From Winogradskyella pacifica (GTDB lineage Bacteria; Bacteroidota; Bacteroidia; Flavobacteriales; Flavobacteriaceae): DNA of 64,000 nucleotides. The translations under genes were made by a program, and so were the position numbers. The notes beneath the pieces are model-generated. The model did not search any database. It was given only the letters and a program-made list of their open reading frames with translations, and was not told where the DNA came from. Position 1 is the stretch's first letter, and every line of letters begins with the position of its first letter. Below, piece after piece: positions 24,454-35,061 of the stretch. Location of the stretch: NCBI RefSeq assembly GCF_013403915.1, contig NZ_JABFDI010000002.1, positions 248,001 to 312,000 on the forward strand. The letters run 5' to 3'.

Positions 24454-25020
24454 CCTAAAATGTCAAAAGGTTTACATTAAAAATTAATTTTATCTCTAAA
24501 ATGGTAATGTTTTCCTGTAATTTATGTCTAAAATCTTAGACTTCAAAATTCAAGAAAAACATACTTTAATTTTATGATATATAGTTTACGATATTTGAAG
24601 CTTATTCAAGCTACAAATATAATATTACAAAATGTAATGTGCTAATTACTAACTCACTTATAATCAAAACCGGGCGCAAGATATGTAATATTTTATGAAA
24701 AAACCATAAGTACTTAAGGTATAATTACTTTTTTCGTTGTAGTTAAATTTTACCTGTTAACGTGAGAGCATAGATACTTGCATAATGTGACCTGTGGATA
24801 AGTGCAGCGATTCATTCGTTGTTTTCTATTGATTTCTGAAATGTATGTTTTGAACTCTAATACTGAATTTGTAGGGGGAGTCCGAATCTTAATGTTTTGA
24901 AATCCCCACCTGTGGATAATATAACTCACATAACCATAACTAGAAATAACAATAGCATACATTTAAGTAACGTTCGTTGTTAAGAAATCGTTATTACGCA
25001 AGTGTGTATTTTATAAAAAA
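24454..25020. other. AT-rich intergenic region with two perfect DnaA boxes
   Basis: No convincing gene is seen in this stretch of about 570 bp. TGTGGATAA (the complement of the DnaA box TTATCCACA) occurs exactly at 24793-24801 and 24911-24919, same orientation, 118 bp apart, each preceded by ACC. A short frame on the minus strand across this region has no family features and was rejected. Confidence 0.55.
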
Positions 25021-25051
25021 AAAACGCGCTAAACCTAGTTTAACGCGTTTT
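25021..25051 (-). terminator. Terminator of the 1776-aa secreted protein gene
   Basis: AAAACGCGCTAAAC pairs with GTTTAACGCGTTTT with one mismatch and a short loop, flanked by A and T runs, about 30 bp beyond the stop codon on the minus strand. Confidence 0.8.
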
Positions 25052-25080
25052 CTTAACAGTAAGAAATATAATAAGACGAC

Positions 25081-28000
25081 TTATCTTATAATCACTTTTT
25101 GAGTTTTGTTTTGAGCCGCATTATGCAGTTTTACAACATAGATACCAGGACTTAAGTTACTTACGTCTATAGCTTGTGATCTAACAGTAGTTTGTAATTG
25201 CGTAGTAGATACCAAACGTCCTTGAACATCATAAACAGACGCTGTTGTAGGTTCTAATAATTGACCTGCAATGACAATAGTTTTATCTGCTTTATTAGTG
25301 TAAATACTTAATTGGTCTAAGGTATTATCTATGGTAGATAATGTGCTATTTGCTACACGTAAATAGAAACGACCTACACCACTTAAAGTAGTACTTGGTG
25401 TTAGCACATAATCAGTAGTATTTAAAAGCGTAGAGGTATTAGCCACGTTATCTTCTAAATACACGCTAACCGTACTTGATAGTGTAGATGCGTTAATACT
25501 AAACGTTAATTGTTCTCCTTGGTTTGCATTTACGCCAAGTGGAATAGTAACATTAGAAAGATCGGTTACATCTAAGGTTTGAAGCGCTATTGGTAACCCA
25601 CTATTATCTTCAACTAAATGTGAGAATAATGAGAAGTTAGGAGCAGTACCTCCCCAAATGGTAGCATCATAACCGGCATCTAAACCTTTAGTAGCATTAG
25701 CGTTAAAGTAAAATTGAGTTGTGTAATTTTGAGTTGTAGTGCGCGCGTTAAGTTTCAAAAAGGTTAAAGTATTGGCATCACGACCAGCAATAAAATCATC
25801 ACCACTTCCTGTGGTTCTCATTGCTGCTTTAAACTCTAAATCGTAGGCAGCAACATTTGCTGCATCTGCACCTACTAAGAAACCTTGACCTGGTGTCATG
25901 AGTCTTCCTGAAGCATTAGCAAGATTTATGATATCCCATCCATTTGAGGAATCGCCGTCATAACCATAGATACCAGAAGTATCCCCTAGTAAATCAATAT
26001 TCTTAATATCTGTGTCTACTTCATAAGCTAAAAAGGCTTCAATATCTAAATACGAAGGATAAGGATTTCCAATTAAATTCCATTCTAGGTAACTAGGTCC
26101 AGAATGGTCAATATTAATGTCGATATCTCCTGAATTCGCAGTACCTGTAAATATAAGTGTTGACGTGTTGTCTGATGCAGCTCTATAGCCTGTACCTGCT
26201 ACTAAAAGTGTACCAGCATTATCATTTGTGTTATAGTTTTCATAATCACCCGTAGACTTATCAAATATGGCAAATGCTTTTTCTGTAGCATCCCCAGGAT
26301 TAGTAAGTAAGTTACTATTGGCAGCAACAAAATCTCCAAATGTTTGACCAGATAATGGTGGTGTAATTAAATCGTTATTACCAATTGCATTAGCATCTTC
26401 TAAAATAGTGTTACCATTAACATGACGTTCATAGTTAATAGTACCCGTAATAATACCATCTAGTATTAAACTAGAATAACTATCTGAAACAGATTCTAAT
26501 AATAAACCGTTAGTAACAGTAAGTGTAATACCGGTGTCCACAGTAAGACCAGCACCAGCATTTACGGTTATTGAATTAGCAGTAGTGTTGGTGTCAATTG
26601 TAGCATCTCCTAAAGTAATTACAATATCATCACTAGCAGTAGCTGCTCCATTTGGATCACTTGGTGACCATGTGCCGTTGTAGGTGTAGGTTGTAGGTGC
26701 GCCACATGTTGCTGTATGAGAACCTAAACCACTAATTGTGTTTTGAGAGTAACCAGTCCATTCAGATTCTAAAGTAGGGAATGTGCAACTAGCAGGATCT
26801 ACAGTAACACCTCCGCAAACATCCGAATTTCGTACAAGTGTACGATCAGAAGTGTAATTTGAACCTTCACTCCATTCACTTCCAGGGTCACATCCTATAT
26901 TACCTATAATGTCTATTATATCACTATCTTTTTTCAGTACTATAGCGTCATCACCATTAAAATTACATACACCAGAACTATATGCAGTACCTCCATATAT
27001 TGTAGCACCAGAATTTTCTAAAACAATAACCTCTCCATTTGCAAGTGTTGCAGGGAAACCTGAGCTAAAGTCTTCTGTATTGTTTGGACTTGAGCTACCA
27101 TTGGCATATAATTCAACAGAATAATCTGTAAGGGTTACTGTAACACCTGTACCATTATATATTTCAATATATTTATTATTACTAGATCCTTCAATGTATT
27201 CTGAAAAGAATAAATCTGTAGCACCAACTACAGGCTCAGTAATATCAAAAGTTGTGCTAACAAAAGTTGATAATAATCCATCATCAGCAGTTAATTCTAA
27301 GCCTGTTCCAATTGCTGTGTGAGTTAATGTAGAAAATGTTGCAATACCACTAACGGCAGTTTCTGTTACAGGAGTTCCTGTAAGTGTACCTGTAGAGGTA
27401 ATTACTATATCTAAATTATAATTTGTATCTAAGTTACCATTGGCATCTACACCAGAAACCGTTACACTTGGTGCCATTACAGCATTAAGTTCTGTGTCAG
27501 AAGGCTGTTGAGAGAAAACAAGCTCTGTAGCATCTACATCAATAGTCATTTCATTACCAACGACATCTCCTAATAAGAACGGATCAGCAAGGCCAGAACC
27601 CATCATATCAGTCTCGAACCCACTTGCGCTTTCATCAATTTGTAGTTGTATAATACTACCATCTACAATAGCTGTCTCATTTAAGTATAATCCTAATAAA
27701 AACTCTAAAGATGTACCATTAGCTACTACAACTGGAGTTCCAAAAGTCAATACAATCTCCGTATCCGTAATCGTGGCTGTCGGTGAGTAAGGCATAACGT
27801 TTCCGTCTAATAATGTAACACCTTGTATGTGGTCTGACCAATCGGCTGTATTATTTGGGCCAGGAACAAAACGCATCGTGGTAATGTTTGTTGGTTCTGT
27901 ATCACCAGATCCAAAATCTTCTACTATAAAACCTAAAGCATCAAAAGCGGTTCCGCTAGTTGTAGCATCTGCTGCAACAATAGTTGTTTCAGCTACCTGT

Positions 28001-30411
28001 GGTGTCGAAACGTAAACTTCTGTGTCTGTGTCATTATTTAGAGCAGCGATAACGTTTATAGTGTAATCTTCTATTTCACCATCAGTTGAGTCTGTACAAG
28101 GTCCAGTATATGAGTCATATTGACAAGTCACTCGCATTCTGGTGTTTCCTAATGTTGCGCCTGCAGGAACACTTATTGTTAGTGGACTTAAAGTTGTTGG
28201 ACCATCCGTTTCATCATTAGCAGTTCCTAATGCATATTCTTCAGTAGAGGTATCAAATGTGCCATCTTGATTCCAGTCTATCCAGGCTTTTGCATAAATA
28301 GTATATGCCCCATCAGTATTTAAATTCACTGTTAAATCTATATCACTACCTTGTATAGCGTCTGTAGATTCTGCCGTAAAATCATCATAACCACTGCCTT
28401 GTCCACTTGCCTTATTAATGGTTCCAAAGTTTACTAAAGTTATTGAGGTATCAAATGTAGTCGTTCCTGAAACTGTACACCAAGTTAAATCTGGTACAGC
28501 ATTAGCGGTAACTCCTGTACTCCAAATTGTAGCTTTACGAGCAAAAACTTCAAAGTGATAGGTGGTACCATTCGTTAAACCAGTTACAGTTACCGAAGTG
28601 CCTGTTCCTTTATAAACAACATACTCACCAGTACCTAAATCTGAACCAGATCCAAACTCTGTATTTGCGGTATAAGTAGAACCATCACCTGTTGGTGTAA
28701 CCGATACTGCAGATGTTTCTTTAGCTATGACTAAAATTTCATCGAAACAACTACCATTAGACCATGTTAAATCTACTTCAGTAGTGCCTTCCTCTGCAGT
28801 AAATGCAGTAACATCTGAAGGTGTAGAACAAACTGTTGTAAAGTCGCCAGTGAATTCAATTAAATTATAACAGGTATTTGTAGTGTTATATTCATAAATA
28901 GCTAAATGATATGTAGTGTTCGGGTTTAAGCCAGAAACTGAGATGCTTAAGCTAGATCCACCAGTGCCAGGGTTTGAAGTTCCATTATTACCATTAAATA
29001 CAACATAATTACCTGTTCCTATTTCACTTGCTCCAGAACCATTAAATATGCTGTTTGCATTATAGCTTGTTCCACTAGTCGGATCCGTATCAACAGCAGA
29101 ACCTTCCTTCATTACGACTAAAACATCGTCACCACCACCTCTTGTAAATTCAATAGAAACATCTGTTGTAGTAGGTGATAAAGTTGTAAATGTAGAAGCT
29201 TGTATTGCTGGAGCAGTACAAGCTAATGTCGCATCATCCGCAACTGCTGCACTCCAAGATGTAGCTTTTCTTGTAAATACTGAAAAATGGTAAGTGTTTC
29301 CATTAGTTAAACCTGTTACAGTTACTGATGTACCAATACCTTTATAAACAGCATACTCACTAGTACCTAAATCTGCGCTAGAACCAAAAGTAGCATTAGC
29401 GGTGTAAGCAGAACCATCACCTGTTGGTGTAACCGTTACTGCAGATGTTTCTTTAGCTATGACTAAAATTTCATCATAACAACTACCATTAGACCATGTT
29501 AAATCTACTTCTTCGTTACCTGCTGTAGCTGTAAATGTATTGACTTCAGAAGGTGTAGAACATTCTGTTGTAAAGCTTCCTGTTAACTCAGTTAACTCAT
29601 AACACGTATCAATGGTGTTGTATTCATAAACTGCAACATGATATGTTGTTGCCTCACTTAAGCCAGTAATACTAACCGAATTTGTTGTAATACCTGAATA
29701 CACAACATAATTCCCAGTCCCTATTTCGTCTCCAGAAGTAAAGGCAGTATTGTCTTCGTAATCTATTCCATTTTCAGGGTCTGTATCAACAGGAGAACCT
29801 TCGTTTACAACTACCAATACTTCATCACCATTTCCAGGAGTCCAGTTTAAGGTTGCAGATGCAGTACCTAAAGCAGTAGTGTTATATAACGACGCTTGAG
29901 TTGTTGGTGCTGCACAAGTTGGGCCAGCAGCCGTCCAAGTAATGTCGTCAATAGCAACTCGATCTGCACCACCTCCATTGGATCCTCCTATGTTATTGTC
30001 TATTCTAATTACGATGTCACCAGATATGTTTACTCCCGAAATTGTTGTAGATTGAACTGATCCGCTGTACGGAATAGTTCCCACGCTTGAACCATTAATT
30101 AAAACATCTAATGTACCAGAGCTCCCACTAAATTTTCTTTGAGTTGTAATTGTAATATCTCCAATACCACCACTAATAGTTCCAGATTGAATGTATGTGT
30201 TGGCTGCATCATCATTCAAAGTAATAGCCTTACCATCAATTGGTTGGTCTGATCTAGAGTTTGTAGCTTCCCATGTAGAGCCATCATCGCCTGTCCAGTT
30301 TCCATCGTTATAAGCGGCAATGGTTGGTATGTTACTAAAGGTTTCAGTGCCTTGGGCAAACCCAAAACTCCCAATAAAAAGAGCAATTAAAAATGTGTAA
30401 ATGTGTTTCAT
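25081..30411 (-). CDS. Large T9SS-secreted multidomain surface protein
   Basis: A 1776-aa protein with a signal peptide (MKHIYTFLIALFIGSFGFAQ). After an N-terminal beta domain come four fibronectin-III-like modules in an alternating A-B-A-B order (residues about 165-650; WSNGSCYDEILVIAKETSAV marks the B type). A GEVED domain follows (about 655-800, AWIDWNQDGTFDTSTEEY), then a lamin-tail domain (about 1090-1230, DLFFSEYIEGSSNNKYIEIY) and a repeat-poor C-terminal region. It ends in a type A sorting domain (SNLSPGIYVVKLHNA, KVIIR). Known: this signal directs export and surface attachment by the type IX system. Inferred: an adhesin or extracellular nuclease-like scaffold. No enzyme core is evident. 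Confidence 0.93.
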   Translation of the reverse strand: MKHIYTFLIALFIGSFGFAQGTETFSNIPTIAAYNDGNWTGDDGSTWEATNSRSDQPIDGKAITLNDDAANTYIQSGTISGGIGDITITTQRKFSGSSGTLDVLINGSSVGTIPYSGSVQSTTISGVNISGDIVIRIDNNIGGSNGGGADRVAIDDITWTAAGPTCAAPTTQASLYNTTALGTASATLNWTPGNGDEVLVVVNEGSPVDTDPENGIDYEDNTAFTSGDEIGTGNYVVYSGITTNSVSITGLSEATTYHVAVYEYNTIDTCYELTELTGSFTTECSTPSEVNTFTATAGNEEVDLTWSNGSCYDEILVIAKETSAVTVTPTGDGSAYTANATFGSSADLGTSEYAVYKGIGTSVTVTGLTNGNTYHFSVFTRKATSWSAAVADDATLACTAPAIQASTFTTLSPTTTDVSIEFTRGGGDDVLVVMKEGSAVDTDPTSGTSYNANSIFNGSGASEIGTGNYVVFNGNNGTSNPGTGGSSLSISVSGLNPNTTYHLAIYEYNTTNTCYNLIEFTGDFTTVCSTPSDVTAFTAEEGTTEVDLTWSNGSCFDEILVIAKETSAVSVTPTGDGSTYTANTEFGSGSDLGTGEYVVYKGTGTSVTVTGLTNGTTYHFEVFARKATIWSTGVTANAVPDLTWCTVSGTTTFDTSITLVNFGTINKASGQGSGYDDFTAESTDAIQGSDIDLTVNLNTDGAYTIYAKAWIDWNQDGTFDTSTEEYALGTANDETDGPTTLSPLTISVPAGATLGNTRMRVTCQYDSYTGPCTDSTDGEIEDYTINVIAALNNDTDTEVYVSTPQVAETTIVAADATTSGTAFDALGFIVEDFGSGDTEPTNITTMRFVPGPNNTADWSDHIQGVTLLDGNVMPYSPTATITDTEIVLTFGTPVVVANGTSLEFLLGLYLNETAIVDGSIIQLQIDESASGFETDMMGSGLADPFLLGDVVGNEMTIDVDATELVFSQQPSDTELNAVMAPSVTVSGVDANGNLDTNYNLDIVITSTGTLTGTPVTETAVSGIATFSTLTHTAIGTGLELTADDGLLSTFVSTTFDITEPVVGATDLFFSEYIEGSSNNKYIEIYNGTGVTVTLTDYSVELYANGSSSPNNTEDFSSGFPATLANGEVIVLENSGATIYGGTAYSSGVCNFNGDDAIVLKKDSDIIDIIGNIGCDPGSEWSEGSNYTSDRTLVRNSDVCGGVTVDPASCTFPTLESEWTGYSQNTISGLGSHTATCGAPTTYTYNGTWSPSDPNGAATASDDIVITLGDATIDTNTTANSITVNAGAGLTVDTGITLTVTNGLLLESVSDSYSSLILDGIITGTINYERHVNGNTILEDANAIGNNDLITPPLSGQTFGDFVAANSNLLTNPGDATEKAFAIFDKSTGDYENYNTNDNAGTLLVAGTGYRAASDNTSTLIFTGTANSGDIDINIDHSGPSYLEWNLIGNPYPSYLDIEAFLAYEVDTDIKNIDLLGDTSGIYGYDGDSSNGWDIINLANASGRLMTPGQGFLVGADAANVAAYDLEFKAAMRTTGSGDDFIAGRDANTLTFLKLNARTTTQNYTTQFYFNANATKGLDAGYDATIWGGTAPNFSLFSHLVEDNSGLPIALQTLDVTDLSNVTIPLGVNANQGEQLTFSINASTLSSTVSVYLEDNVANTSTLLNTTDYVLTPSTTLSGVGRFYLRVANSTLSTIDNTLDQLSIYTNKADKTIVIAGQLLEPTTASVYDVQGRLVSTTQLQTTVRSQAIDVSNLSPGIYVVKLHNAAQNKTQKVIIR

Positions 30412-30800
30412 GTGTTAAATTGTGTCAGTTTTAAGATGATATATGGATAAATAAAAAGGACTATTCAAAGAAAAATCCTACATATTTAAGACGTACAACA
30501 TCATAATGAGTTATTAATAGCTAAAATGTCAAAAAAGCGCGTAAACGCCCTAGTGATAAGGGATTGCAAATATAGCAAAAGTGGGTAATGCACGTTTTTA
30601 AATATATTAACAAATCATTAAGATTAAGTTAGTGGTGCGTTGGGTTGTAGATTTTTATGGTGTATAAGTTGTTGTATTTTAATTTGTTAAGTGGTAGGTG
30701 TAGTAGCTGAAAAAATGTTTATTATTTTATTTATAATTATTGCTTAATCGGGATAAGTTCTTTATACGCAATTCGCGTTCTATTGGTTTAGAAACAAAAA
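30412..30800. other. Intergenic region upstream of the 1776-aa gene
   Basis: AT-rich, no gene seen. On the minus strand a TATATTTG element lies at 30574-30567, about 155 bp before the start codon, and may be the promoter of the large secreted protein gene. Confidence 0.4.
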
Positions 30801-30829
30801 AAAAGTGCATCTTATTAAGATGCACTTTT
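30801..30829 (-). terminator. Terminator of the 1190-aa secreted protein gene
   Basis: AAAAGTGCATCTTA pairs with TAAGATGCACTTTT around a very short loop, with A and T runs on the flanks, about 25 bp past the stop codon on the minus strand. Confidence 0.85.
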
Positions 30830-30854
30830 GGCTTAAATGATATAAGTATTAGAC

Positions 30855-33800
30855 TTATCTAATAATAACTTTTTGAGTTCTGTTGCCAGTTGTATTTTGT
30901 AATTGTACAACGTAAATACCAGCAGTAAGATTAGAAGCATCAATATTATGCTCTGTGTTATTAGAGTTTAGTGATTGTGTGGTTACTAGTCTGCCTTGTA
31001 TGTCAAATAATTTGAATGCTGTTTGACCTTCTAATTGTCCTTTTACAACAATTGACTTAGGACTAGTATTTACAAAAATTTCTAAACCATTAAGTAAGTT
31101 ATCATTGACACCCAATGTAGATTGTCCGAAATGTAAATAGAAACGTCCAGTAGTGTTTAAAGTTGTAGCTGGTATAAACGTATAATCACCTTCTAATAGG
31201 TTGGTAAATGTACTTGCGGCGTTATCTTCTAAAATTACCGTAGTACCTTCAGGAATATTATGTTCCGCAATACTAACTACAGCTTGCTCTCCTTGTGCAA
31301 TATTAATCCCTAAAGGAATAGTAACATTGTTTAAGTCCGAATAGCTTACAGATTGCGCTGCCATATCTTTTCCTAAGTTATCTTCTACTAAACGCGAATA
31401 GATAGAAAAAGCAGGTGTGTTAGCTTCAAATAGTTCAGAATCATAACCAGGATCCATACTTAATGTGGCATTGTCGTTAAAGTATAAGGCGGTTTGATAC
31501 GCTCCATTTTCCTTTGCAACTTCAATATTTAAATGCGCTAAGTTTTGATTTTGAGATCTACCGCTAATAAAATCGTCACTTGTTCCTGTTCTTCGCATTG
31601 CTGGAGTAAATGCAATAGTGGCTCCTCCAGTTTTTGAAGACACAAAGAAACCTTGCCCTGGTGCTAATTTCGCAGAAGGGTTCGCGTCAGAATAAGCTTG
31701 ATTCCATACTGTAAATACAGATAATTCACCAGTGTAACCATAAACTCCGTAGCTAGATAAACTAAAATTAGCTCCATTATTTGACAAGAACTCTGAAAGA
31801 CTCAAGTAAGAAGGGTAAGGATTTCCAATAAGATTAAATGTGCTGCTAGAGCCTACTGTAATAGGAACAGATACAGATCCAGTCTCAACATCTCCAACAA
31901 ATTCAAAAGTAGAGCCTGTAGGGGTGTCCGAAGCTGTTCTATAACCTATACCAGATGTTATTACGGATGCATCGTCAGCTGCAGAGTAGTTAACGTAAGC
32001 ATTTGTGTTGTTATTAAAAGGTCCAAATAAAAATGAAGGTACTCCACTTATAACGCCAGATGGTATCTCTGTATTAACGGTTCTTAAGGCAAGGAATGTT
32101 TGACTAGCATTAGTTACTGGTGCTGATATTAAATCGTTATTTCCAGAAGTAGAACCTGTATCGGCAACTTGATTTACGTGACGATTATAGGTGACTTCAT
32201 TTAGTATTGAACCATTGACTATTAAACTTGAATAACTATTACTTATAGAATTTAAGATTAAAGAACCTTCGTTTATCACGTTATTCGTTGTTGTAATGGA
32301 CTTACCAAAGTCAATTGCAGTAAAAGCACCATCATTAATTATTAAATTATTGATGTTCGCATTATTATCTACATTATATGTACCATCAATAACTAGAGCG
32401 TTTAAAGCTCCTGTTGTTGTATCAGGTTTAATGTTGTCTTTCCAGCCGCCTGCATTAGTGTAGATTAATCCACTAAACTGACTAACTAATCTGAAATTAT
32501 CAAAACCAGAATAACCATTTGCAAGATTATTTCTTAGTCTCACTTGAAGCCCTACGGTAGAATTGCCATCAGGTATAATAATTTTAGCTCTACCTTGATC
32601 ATTGTCATTACTGTCATCTCCAGAGATTCCATTAAAAACAGAAACCCATCCGCCACTTGCGCTACCATTGAGGACTAATCTATATTGTATATCATTTGCA
32701 TTGTTGAGGTAACCAATAACTTGCCAATCAAATTCTATTCTTATATCTGTTCGACCAGTAACATCGATATCCGAAAAAGTTAAAGTCGCAAAAGAATTTC
32801 CGTCATCATTCAAATCATTTTCTCCAAAAATGTCTCCAGAAAACAATATGTTATCTAATGGGGATGCATCAGCTAAGGCAATTTCTCCAAAATAACCGAT
32901 AGTATCGCCCCAATCTGTAATAGTACCAAAAGGTGCTGTATTGGTAATGTAAGTCCAACCTGTAGCTGTATCAAAGTTTTGCTCAGCGATAGCTAATAAT
33001 GGGCCGTTAATATTAAAGACGTTACTGGTTCCAGAGATATCCGAAGCACTAGCGTTTATACTTACGCCTGAAACTGTACTTGTAAAAACCACATTATCTA
33101 AAGTTGCTTCACCATTGATCATATTATATGTTTCTGGTGCAATACTACTACTAGGAGAAGCGGTAACGCTAATACCTGTAATATTCGCATCTAAATCTAA
33201 ATTTGAATTCACATCAACAGCAATTATTGTAGGAAAAGGTGTTATAGGTTCGTTTTGGTTTCCGTTAGTGGGTTGTTGTACAAATTCAAACTTGCTTGCA
33301 ATAACTTCAATACGGTTATCGTCACCAACGATTGAGGTTTGTGCGCCACCTGCGTTATTTAATCCGAAAAGAGAACTACCACTTGCAAGTGTAATTGCAT
33401 TAGTGATGGTTAGTTGTAGTTGTTCGTTATCTGTTACTACAGATTTAAATGACCCTAAAATTAAAAATTGTCTACTGCTGTTGTCAGCAGCCGTTAAGTT
33501 TAGACCATTAAATGTTGTGAATTCAGTAACAGTTGTAACTTCCGAGATAATTGTGAATGTGCCTAGATCTAATATGGCTAATGCAGCTATATTTTCATAT
33601 TTGTCTACGTCAAACTCAATGGATGTTAATGTCGTGCCATCGGAATCAGTATCTGTACCGATACCACCGTCTCTAATCGTAAACGCACCTAAAGGAACAG
33701 AGTTACTTAGATTAAGACCAGAAGGCGTTATATATGTAGAATTATAATCAATGTTTTGTTGAACAGGGAATAAAGGGAAAGTAGAAGCTATAATATCAGA

Positions 33801-34427
33801 ATTAGCACTATTCGTTGAGCTTGTTGATGCGCTACCAACCAGTCTTAATCCTGGGGAAGGAACGACACCAGAAATTGACCAAGCGGCATTAGGAAGTACT
33901 CTTAAGATTCCTCCACTACTACCGGCTCCCCATGCATATAATCTAAATGTTATAGTTCCTGAAATTCCAGATAAAACACTTAAGCTAGCTAAGTTTATAT
34001 TAGTATTCGAATTCGCTGCTAATGTGCGAGATCCGTCTAAGGAAGTCCCAGTAGTGGCAAAGCCATCTAAACTATAAAATATTTGGAAGTCACTAGGACC
34101 ATTAGGATTTCTTCTCAGTCTAATATCTAACTCATCTAATGTGATTTCGAATGCAGTATTAGCTGAAATAGACCACTCTATGTAGTCATTATTAGCTGCC
34201 GCAGTTGGTTGGTCTCCACCAACAGTCCAATCATTTGATGTAAAATTAGCATTAGCAGAACTTAGATTAACACCAGATCCACGAACAAACCCGCTAGAAG
34301 AGACAGAGGTTACATGGTCTGTTTGTGTTGGTCCAACAATATTGGGACGATCTACGGTTACGATTGTTTGGCTAAACCCATATGAAAAAAGGGAAACCAA
34401 AATGCAAAAAATGTAAGTTTTAGTCAT
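30855..34427 (-). CDS. T9SS-secreted surface protein, 1190 aa
   Basis: Signal peptide MTKTYIFCILVSLFSYGFSQ, then beta-rich regions without an obvious enzyme core. The last 450 residues align by eye with those of the 1776-aa neighbour: NSYSSLI, NLIGNPYPSYLSLSEFL, a RRTGTSDDFISGR segment and DLNNVTIPLGINIAQGEQ. The protein ends in a type A sorting domain (SNLTAGIYVVQLQNTTGN, KVIIR). The shared C-terminal half suggests duplication followed by exchange of the N-terminal part. Known: the sorting domain targets the type IX system. Inferred: cell-surface adhesion or matrix role, fitting the adjacent polysaccharide locus. Confidence 0.92.
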   Translation of the reverse strand: MTKTYIFCILVSLFSYGFSQTIVTVDRPNIVGPTQTDHVTSVSSSGFVRGSGVNLSSANANFTSNDWTVGGDQPTAAANNDYIEWSISANTAFEITLDELDIRLRRNPNGPSDFQIFYSLDGFATTGTSLDGSRTLAANSNTNINLASLSVLSGISGTITFRLYAWGAGSSGGILRVLPNAAWSISGVVPSPGLRLVGSASTSSTNSANSDIIASTFPLFPVQQNIDYNSTYITPSGLNLSNSVPLGAFTIRDGGIGTDTDSDGTTLTSIEFDVDKYENIAALAILDLGTFTIISEVTTVTEFTTFNGLNLTAADNSSRQFLILGSFKSVVTDNEQLQLTITNAITLASGSSLFGLNNAGGAQTSIVGDDNRIEVIASKFEFVQQPTNGNQNEPITPFPTIIAVDVNSNLDLDANITGISVTASPSSSIAPETYNMINGEATLDNVVFTSTVSGVSINASASDISGTSNVFNINGPLLAIAEQNFDTATGWTYITNTAPFGTITDWGDTIGYFGEIALADASPLDNILFSGDIFGENDLNDDGNSFATLTFSDIDVTGRTDIRIEFDWQVIGYLNNANDIQYRLVLNGSASGGWVSVFNGISGDDSNDNDQGRAKIIIPDGNSTVGLQVRLRNNLANGYSGFDNFRLVSQFSGLIYTNAGGWKDNIKPDTTTGALNALVIDGTYNVDNNANINNLIINDGAFTAIDFGKSITTTNNVINEGSLILNSISNSYSSLIVNGSILNEVTYNRHVNQVADTGSTSGNNDLISAPVTNASQTFLALRTVNTEIPSGVISGVPSFLFGPFNNNTNAYVNYSAADDASVITSGIGYRTASDTPTGSTFEFVGDVETGSVSVPITVGSSSTFNLIGNPYPSYLSLSEFLSNNGANFSLSSYGVYGYTGELSVFTVWNQAYSDANPSAKLAPGQGFFVSSKTGGATIAFTPAMRRTGTSDDFISGRSQNQNLAHLNIEVAKENGAYQTALYFNDNATLSMDPGYDSELFEANTPAFSIYSRLVEDNLGKDMAAQSVSYSDLNNVTIPLGINIAQGEQAVVSIAEHNIPEGTTVILEDNAASTFTNLLEGDYTFIPATTLNTTGRFYLHFGQSTLGVNDNLLNGLEIFVNTSPKSIVVKGQLEGQTAFKLFDIQGRLVTTQSLNSNNTEHNIDASNLTAGIYVVQLQNTTGNRTQKVIIR

Positions 34428-35061
34428 AATCTCTATTTAATTAAATCTTTTAAATTGTAGTATTAATTTACTGAAATGTAGGAGGTTTACTTAAATTTGA
34501 GATGGGTCAAAGATAATGAAAATTGTGATAACTATGCCTAACAAAATATGTTGAAGCTAGAGTGTTTTATTGTCGATTATACTTGCAAATACGTAATATT
34601 ATTTACTATATGAAAAATCGTACATTTTTATTTAATTAAACGTTAGGAGTGTTTCTTTTGTCATGCTTCAGTGTTTTTTGTTTTAACCATTTAGTGCTGA
34701 TTTTTATGTAATTAAATATCTTAAACTTAAATTTTATAATGATATTTAGTTTCGATTTGTCTAAAAATTAAACTTAAAAAAGACTAGATTGAGTTTAAAT
34801 CATAAATATTGGTTCAAAAATTTGAAATCTTAAAATATCCTAATAATAATTCTCAATTTATCAATTGTATGAATAATATGATTTTTTTAAAAGCTATGAG
34901 TTGTTAATTAAGTATTTTTGCTCAATTTTGATTTGTATATCGGTTCGTTTTTTGTTCTAATAGAGGTGAAAATCATCCCTTTATTTAAAAGAAAGTACGA
35001 AGGATATAAGTGTTCAAAACACTATAAATGAATGGCTATAAAATTTTAATATTGGTAAAGT
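34428..35061. other. AT-rich intergenic region between divergent units
   Basis: No gene is seen. A minus-strand TATCTTTG element at 34515-34508 could promote the 1190-aa gene. The promoter of the plus-strand sulfation operon must also lie here, but I see no clear match to both consensus boxes. Confidence 0.4.

Noticed and set aside
24750..24962. 70-aa minus-strand frame in the intergenic region with DnaA boxes
   Set aside because: Cysteine- and tyrosine-rich random-looking composition, no ribosome-binding site and no family; better explained as non-coding DNA.
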